8,205 bases of DNA from Microcaldota archaeon. GTDB lineage: Archaea > Micrarchaeota > Micrarchaeia > Norongarragalinales > Norongarragalinaceae. The translations under genes were made by a program, and so were the position numbers. Under the pieces are notes generated by a model. The model had not been told where the DNA came from. It saw only the letters and a list, made by a program, of their open reading frames with translations, and did not search any database. The stretch lies in NCBI GenBank assembly GCA_018304285.1, contig JAGVWL010000032.1:1-8205 (forward strand), in the 5' to 3' direction. Position 1 is the stretch's first letter, and the number at the start of each line of letters is the position of its first letter. Shown here piece after piece: positions 7,311-8,205 of the stretch.

Positions 7311-7336
7311 CCCCCCCTTTTTTTCCCTATTTTTTT
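7311..7336 (+). terminator. pyrimidine-rich double T-run after rpoA
   Basis: Beginning 7 bases after the rpoA stop, the + strand reads seven C, seven T (7318-7324), CCCTA, then seven T (7330-7336). This is a strong candidate for an archaeal oligo-T terminator ending the rpoB'-rpoA transcript. It is the third double T-run found just behind a polymerase gene in this window. Confidence 0.6.
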
Positions 7337-7383
7337 CGAAACTGCGGGTTTCGCGGCTGCCGCATAGCCGCAAAATAGTTTCG
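7337..7383 (+). repeat. nested, mutually exclusive inverted repeats
   Basis: Two short hairpins are possible. CGAAAC (7337-7342) pairs with GTTTCG (7348-7353), and GCGGCT (7353-7358) pairs with AGCCGC (7366-7371). Alternatively, CGAAAC pairs with a second GTTTCG copy at 7378-7383, and TGCGG (7343-7347) with CCGCA (7368-7372), leaving a 5-base bulge. The alternatives share bases and cannot form together. The element lies between the rpoA T-tract and the TATA box of the next gene. It could be a 3'-end structure of the rpoA transcript or an operator next to the promoter; the sequence does not decide. Confidence 0.45.
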
Positions 7384-7391
7384 TTTAAATA
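7384..7391 (+). promoter_or_regulatory. TATA box for the small membrane protein gene
   Basis: TTTAAATA is a near-ideal archaeal box A and is the best promoter match in the window. A start about 25 bases downstream (around 7412-7416) would give a leader of about 30 bases that includes the strong Shine-Dalgarno at 7427-7434. This makes 7443-7628 a transcription unit separate from the polymerase genes. Confidence 0.6.
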
Positions 7392-7426
7392 CGGCTTGTT
7401 TTAATGGTATAAACAGTTTTTTCAAC

Positions 7427-7434
7427 GGAGGGGG
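7427..7434 (+). promoter_or_regulatory. strong Shine-Dalgarno for the 61-residue ORF
   Basis: GGAGGGGG lies 8 bases before the ATG at 7443. It is the strongest ribosome site in the window and supports both the reality and the chosen start of this short gene. Confidence 0.7.
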
Positions 7435-7442
7435 ATTGGAAG

Positions 7443-7628
7443 ATGGCTGCATCGTCAGGTTGCGTGTGCGGAATGCACTCGTGTGGAAAATGTTCGCCCA
7501 TGATTCTGTTGTTCGGGATTTTGTTCCTGATTGCGGGCTTGGGATTGTACACCGCCACGTGGTTTAACGGCTGGAGCATTCTCGGCGTGTTTTTCGTCCT
7601 TTGGGGCGGCATGTCGATGATGAAATAA
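7443..7628 (+). CDS. small Cys-rich membrane protein, function unknown
   Basis: I do not recognise this 61-residue protein. It has an N-terminal cluster of C7, C9, H12, C14 and C17 (a CxC...CxxC layout that could bind a metal or form disulfides). Two hydrophobic segments follow at about 19-38 and 43-59, joined by a short TATWFNGW turn, and it ends in a basic K. This predicts a two-helix hairpin in the membrane with the cysteine head and the C-terminus on the same side. It is Met- and Gly-rich in the helices and has no cleavable signal. Evidence that it is a gene: its own TATA box, a strong Shine-Dalgarno, and a hairpin terminator 11 bases after the stop. It is flanked by rpoA and an EMC3-like insertase gene but looks monocistronic, so no shared function can be claimed. 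Confidence 0.8.
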   Translation: MAASSGCVCGMHSCGKCSPMILLFGILFLIAGLGLYTATWFNGWSILGVFFVLWGGMSMMK

Positions 7629-7638
7629 GTTCTTAGGG

Positions 7639-7672
7639 AGGGCTTTGTTTTGTCAAAGCCCTTTTCTTCTTT
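7639..7672 (+). terminator. hairpin-plus-T intrinsic-type terminator
   Basis: AGGGCTTTG (7639-7647) and CAAAGCCCT (7654-7662) form a perfect 9-bp stem around the loop TTTTGT, and the 3' arm leads straight into TTTTCTTCTTTT. It has the layout of a bacterial Rho-independent terminator. It sits 11 bases after the stop of the small membrane-protein gene and ahead of the next promoter. The function as terminator is likely; whether the hairpin, or only the T-rich tail, matters in an archaeon is unknown. Confidence 0.75.
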
Positions 7673-7684
7673 TCCATCCTATTG

Positions 7685-7692
7685 TTTTAAAC
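7685..7692 (+). promoter_or_regulatory. TATA-like box for the EMC3-like gene
   Basis: TTTTAAAC lies 22 bases before the ATG at 7715. Typical archaeal spacing would put the transcription start within a few bases of the ATG, so this gene would be leaderless or nearly so. A GGTG at 7702-7705 could serve as a ribosome site if transcription starts earlier. Confidence 0.45.
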
Positions 7693-7714
7693 GATTAGTT
7701 TGGTGTTTTGTAAA

Positions 7715-8205
7715 ATGTCTTTGTTGGGCTTAGAGCCGTGGATTGAAATCTTCCTGTGGTCGCTATTGTTCTCAATCGCGGCTTTCGCCGCGAACAAGAC
7801 TCTCGGGCAGAGGGACAAGGTAAAGGCAATCCAGAAGGAAACGCAGGCGTACCAGAAGGAAATGCGCGATGCGCTGGTTGCGAAGGACGAAAAGAAAACC
7901 GCCGAACTGCAGAAGCGCGATAAGGAAATGAACGACAAGATGATGCAGATGCTCATGCTTCCGTGGAAGGCGAGCATCGTCGTGCTTCCCATCGCGTGGG
8001 GGTTGATAGCATTCGTTTTCCCTTCCCTCTACCAAGGATTCGTGATTCGCCTTCCCTTCGACATTCACTTGAACGCGATCCTGTCGTGGACTTTCTACGA
8101 AAACATTTTCCGCACTGCCTCTTACGGGACTACGGGATTCTTCATAGTATGCTCGATAGTCTTCGGGCTCGTGCTGGAAAAAGTTGGAAACCAATTCTGG
8201 CCGGC
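7715..8205 (+). CDS. EMC3/TMCO1/DUF106 family membrane protein, YidC/Oxa1-like insertase (partial, 3' end missing)
   Basis: From ATG 7715 the frame stays open to the window edge, giving 163 codons and two more bases. The layout fits archaeal DUF106 proteins, relatives of eukaryotic EMC3/TMCO1 and bacterial YidC that help insert membrane proteins. There is a first membrane segment at about 9-27, then a long charged coiled-coil (about 31-78) rich in K, E and Q with QKE repeats. Next come a MMQMLMLPWK block at 76-85, a second segment at about 87-105, a PF-containing loop (residues 114-115), and a third segment at about 139-156. Methionine-rich sequence before the second segment is typical of the family. 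In many archaea this gene is near secY and adk; here it sits behind the polymerase operon. Family placement is from pattern recognition, with no search done. Confidence 0.8.
   Translation, partial: MSLLGLEPWIEIFLWSLLFSIAAFAANKTLGQRDKVKAIQKETQAYQKEMRDALVAKDEKKTAELQKRDKEMNDKMMQMLMLPWKASIVVLPIAWGLIAFVFPSLYQGFVIRLPFDIHLNAILSWTFYENIFRTASYGTTGFFIVCSIVFGLVLEKVGNQFWP

Noticed and set aside
7772..8194. 140-residue - strand frame opposite the EMC3-like gene
   Set aside because: The + strand frame has the membrane-segment and coiled-coil layout of a known family, whereas this one is charged, shows no domain, and is best explained as a shadow.
1..8205. CRISPR array, insertion sequence, toxin-antitoxin or defence system
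   Set aside because: No regularly spaced repeats, transposase, terminal inverted repeats or defence-type gene pairs are present. Nearly all of the window is polymerase coding sequence.

Overview
This window holds the core of an archaeal RNA polymerase operon, followed by two small membrane-protein genes. The order is rpoH, rpoB'' (rpoB2), rpoB' (rpoB1), rpoA, a 61-residue Cys-rich two-helix membrane protein, and the start of an EMC3/TMCO1/DUF106 (YidC/Oxa1-superfamily) insertase-like gene that runs off the right edge. All recognised genes are on the + strand. The archaeal assignment rests on a stand-alone 75-residue subunit H, the B''/B' split at the site used by many Euryarchaeota, archaeal/eukaryal-type zinc sites, TATA-like boxes and T-tract gene ends. 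The unusual subunit architecture and several divergent catalytic-site motifs suggest a deep or reduced lineage such as a DPANN-type archaeon. That placement is inference; no 16S or ribosomal marker is present.

Region by region: positions 1-209 hold perhaps the last codons of an upstream gene and an AT-rich promoter for rpoH. Positions 210-3877 encode H, B'' and B'. A double T-run follows rpoH and another follows rpoB''. A perfect 8-bp hairpin lies just before the rpoB'' start. Positions 3893-7303 encode a single RpoA polypeptide that joins the A' and A'' halves, which are separate in most archaea. It is only 1136 residues long because the usual A'/A'' junction region is absent. Positions 7304-7442 contain a pyrimidine-rich double T-tract, nested inverted repeats, a TATA box and a strong Shine-Dalgarno. 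The small membrane protein (7443-7628) ends in a bacterial-looking hairpin-plus-T terminator, and the EMC3-like gene begins at 7715 with an almost leaderless promoter.

H, B'', B' and A together build most of the polymerase core around the active site. The most interesting signal is inside these proteins. The metal-binding NADFDGD loop and the structural zinc sites are intact, but the surrounding catalytic machinery departs from consensus at several places. The bridge helix reads DKGVNPAKTGY. The helix before the trigger loop reads EAQSIGEPGTQ, and the trigger loop exits into ASLAQFGFTRL. In B', NMED has become NMND, PSRM has become PGRM, and SPRNTYQ has become APRVLMS. The shortened A'/A'' linker and the RVLMS motif look superficially bacterial. 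The consensus sequences used for comparison are recalled, not searched, so alignments are needed to tell lineage-wide traits from something unique.
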